From Flavobacterium sp. UBA6195 (lineage in GTDB: Bacteria; Bacteroidota; Bacteroidia; Flavobacteriales; Flavobacteriaceae), in the NCBI RefSeq assembly GCF_002422095.1, contig NZ_DITB01000061.1:1-6188 (forward strand): DNA of 6,188 nucleotides, in the 5' to 3' direction. Of the stretch, positions 5,338-6,188 are shown in pieces. Numbering within the stretch: the stretch's first letter is position 1; each line of letters opens with the position of its first letter. Both the position numbers and the translations under genes were made by a program. The notes beneath the pieces were generated by a model. The model made no database searches. It worked only from the letters and a program-made list of their open reading frames with translations, and had not been told where the DNA came from.

Positions 5338-6021
5338 ATGTATAAGTTATTATTTAGTAGTTTAGTGCTGTTCATTACTACTTGTTCTTTTGCCCAAACC
5401 GAAACCGACACCTTGCGCATGACGCAACAGGATTCCTCTATTATATATTCTATCGAATTAAGAGAAATCATTTTTACGCCCGATAACGTTTACACTACCG
5501 ACGAAGACAAAAAAGCCAAGTTAATATTAAAGAGACGTGTCTTTAAAGTCTATCCGTATGCCAAATTAACGGCGGATAAGCTTACGCAGTTAAACGCCAC
5601 GATGTCCAAATTAAAAACCAGTCGCGAAAAAAAGAAATACTTTAAAATCGTAGAAAAGTATTTAGAGGAAGAATTCGAACCCCGTTTAAAAAAGCTATCC
5701 CGTAAAGACGGTCAAATCCTAGTCAAGCTCATCTACCGTCAAACTGGAAGCACGACTTTCGATTTAATTAAAGAATACAAAAGCGGATGGAAAGCCTTTT
5801 GGGCCAATTCCACAGCCTATTTATTCGACATCAACCTAAAAACGCAATACAAACCCTACGACGTAAAAGAAGACTATCATATAGAAGGGATACTAAACGC
5901 CGCTTTCAACCAAGGGCAACTTACTAAGCAAGAACCCAAGAAAGCCATCGACTTCGATAAACTCAACGAACATTGGATTAATAAAATCAAACTCCAGCCC
6001 AAAGCGGAGCCTAAAGAATAG
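5338..6021 (+). CDS. DUF4294 domain-containing exported protein
   Basis: This is a 227-residue protein with a Sec signal peptide, MYKLLFSSLVLFITTCSFA, and probable cleavage after Ala19 before QTETD. There is no lipobox (ITTC lacks a small residue before Cys), so the product is expected to be periplasmic. The body matches DUF4294 as I know it: RRVFKVYPYAKLTADKL (67-82), a Lys-rich helical stretch, DGQILVKLIYRQTG (124-137), a strongly conserved WKAFWANSTAYLFD (151-164), then YKPYDVKED. Function is unknown; the family is largely confined to Bacteroidota. The frame is open back to 5293, but that start would put MVYFLQCVKKLKTNT before the signal peptide and would lie inside the -7 box, so I chose 5338. 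I recall DUF4294 and M42 genes adjacent in other flavobacteria, which fits a conserved backbone pair but shows no joint function. Confidence 0.85.
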   Translation: MYKLLFSSLVLFITTCSFAQTETDTLRMTQQDSSIIYSIELREIIFTPDNVYTTDEDKKAKLILKRRVFKVYPYAKLTADKLTQLNATMSKLKTSREKKKYFKIVEKYLEEEFEPRLKKLSRKDGQILVKLIYRQTGSTTFDLIKEYKSGWKAFWANSTAYLFDINLKTQYKPYDVKEDYHIEGILNAAFNQGQLTKQEPKKAIDFDKLNEHWINKIKLQPKAEPKE

Positions 6022-6062
6022 TTTTTTTAGAAGCAGCCGTTCAGCATTCCATAAAAACTTTT

Positions 6063-6177
6063 AGTCCCGCTGTCCGTTACAATTTTTTTCTTTTTTGTTG
6101 CCTGAGGTTTCTTTTTTGTTGCCTGAGGTTCTCGAAGGCAACAAAAAAGAAAAAAGATTTCCCCTCCCATCGGGGCT
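6063..6177. ncRNA. Structured flavobacterial intergenic element (possible Flavo-1-like RNA or dispersed repeat)
   Basis: The end sequences AGTCCCG (6063-6069) and CGGGGCT (6171-6177) can pair over 7 bp, with one G-U wobble on the plus strand. Inside lies a long inverted repeat: 6083-6102 against 6137-6156, with 19 of 20 bases complementary, built on ttgttgcc/ggcaacaa. From memory, flavobacterial genomes carry many copies of an element with conserved ends (AGCCCCGATGGGA on the minus strand, AGCGGGACT at the other end) around a variable hairpin. This may be the Rfam Flavo-1 motif, which I cannot confirm. It follows the DUF4294 stop by about 40 bases and may also end that transcript. Confidence 0.45.
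6087..6128. repeat. 21-bp tandem duplication inside the intergenic hairpin
   Basis: The unit tttcttttttgttgcctga plus gg occurs twice without mismatch, at 6087-6107 and 6108-6128. The first copy is the natural left arm of the inverted repeat, since it pairs with 6137-6156 including the outer A/T tract. The second copy pairs only through cttttttgttgcc. The duplication gives the right arm two competing partners and looks like recent replication slippage. Confidence 0.85.
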
Positions 6178-6188
6178 CATATCTTTGT

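Overview
The window looks like a chromosomal segment of a flavobacterium (Bacteroidota, Flavobacteriaceae). The evidence is the low GC content, starts preceded by A-rich sequence instead of Shine-Dalgarno motifs, a TAnnTTTG-type -7 promoter element, type IX secretion (T9SS) tail peptides, a DUF4294 protein, and intergenic repeats of the kind I remember from Flavobacterium genomes. Species cannot be told.

Layout. Positions 1-930 hold a minus-strand PrcB-type lipoprotein between gene scraps: a truncated T9SS sorting-domain piece (1-150), the last residues of another such domain (750-824) and the last 16 codons of a plus-strand gene (879-929). That last scrap still sits in front of its own hairpin terminator (933-958). 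Positions 1052-3899 form an AT-rich accessory island, all on the minus strand: a 604-residue reverse transcriptase (RT) of the UG/Abi antiphage type with a helical C-terminal half, preceded by a small SLATT-domain membrane protein. Positions 4014-6188 look like host backbone: an M42 aminopeptidase with its terminator (minus strand), a divergent exported DUF4294 protein (plus strand) and a structured repeat element.

The main result is the RT plus SLATT pair and how it is built into the chromosome. SLATT proteins are predicted membrane-perforating effectors, and SLATT family 5 is known to occur with RTs, so the pair is best read as an abortive-infection type phage defence, similar in content to the systems called UG17/DRT10. 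The 3' end of the M42 gene, its terminator flank and about 110-140 bases of leader occur twice. An intact copy lies upstream of SLATT and a diverged, broken copy lies between SLATT and the RT. The broken tail differs from the resident gene mostly by conservative changes. This suggests that it came from another species in which the RT also lay directly downstream of an M42 gene. The region downstream of M42, between two formerly convergent genes, therefore looks like an integration hotspot, and SLATT and RT may have arrived separately. The alignment also shows that SLATT probably starts at 3860, because sequence upstream of that ATG matches noncoding leader of the RT.

No tRNA, rRNA, CRISPR array, transposase or integrase was seen.
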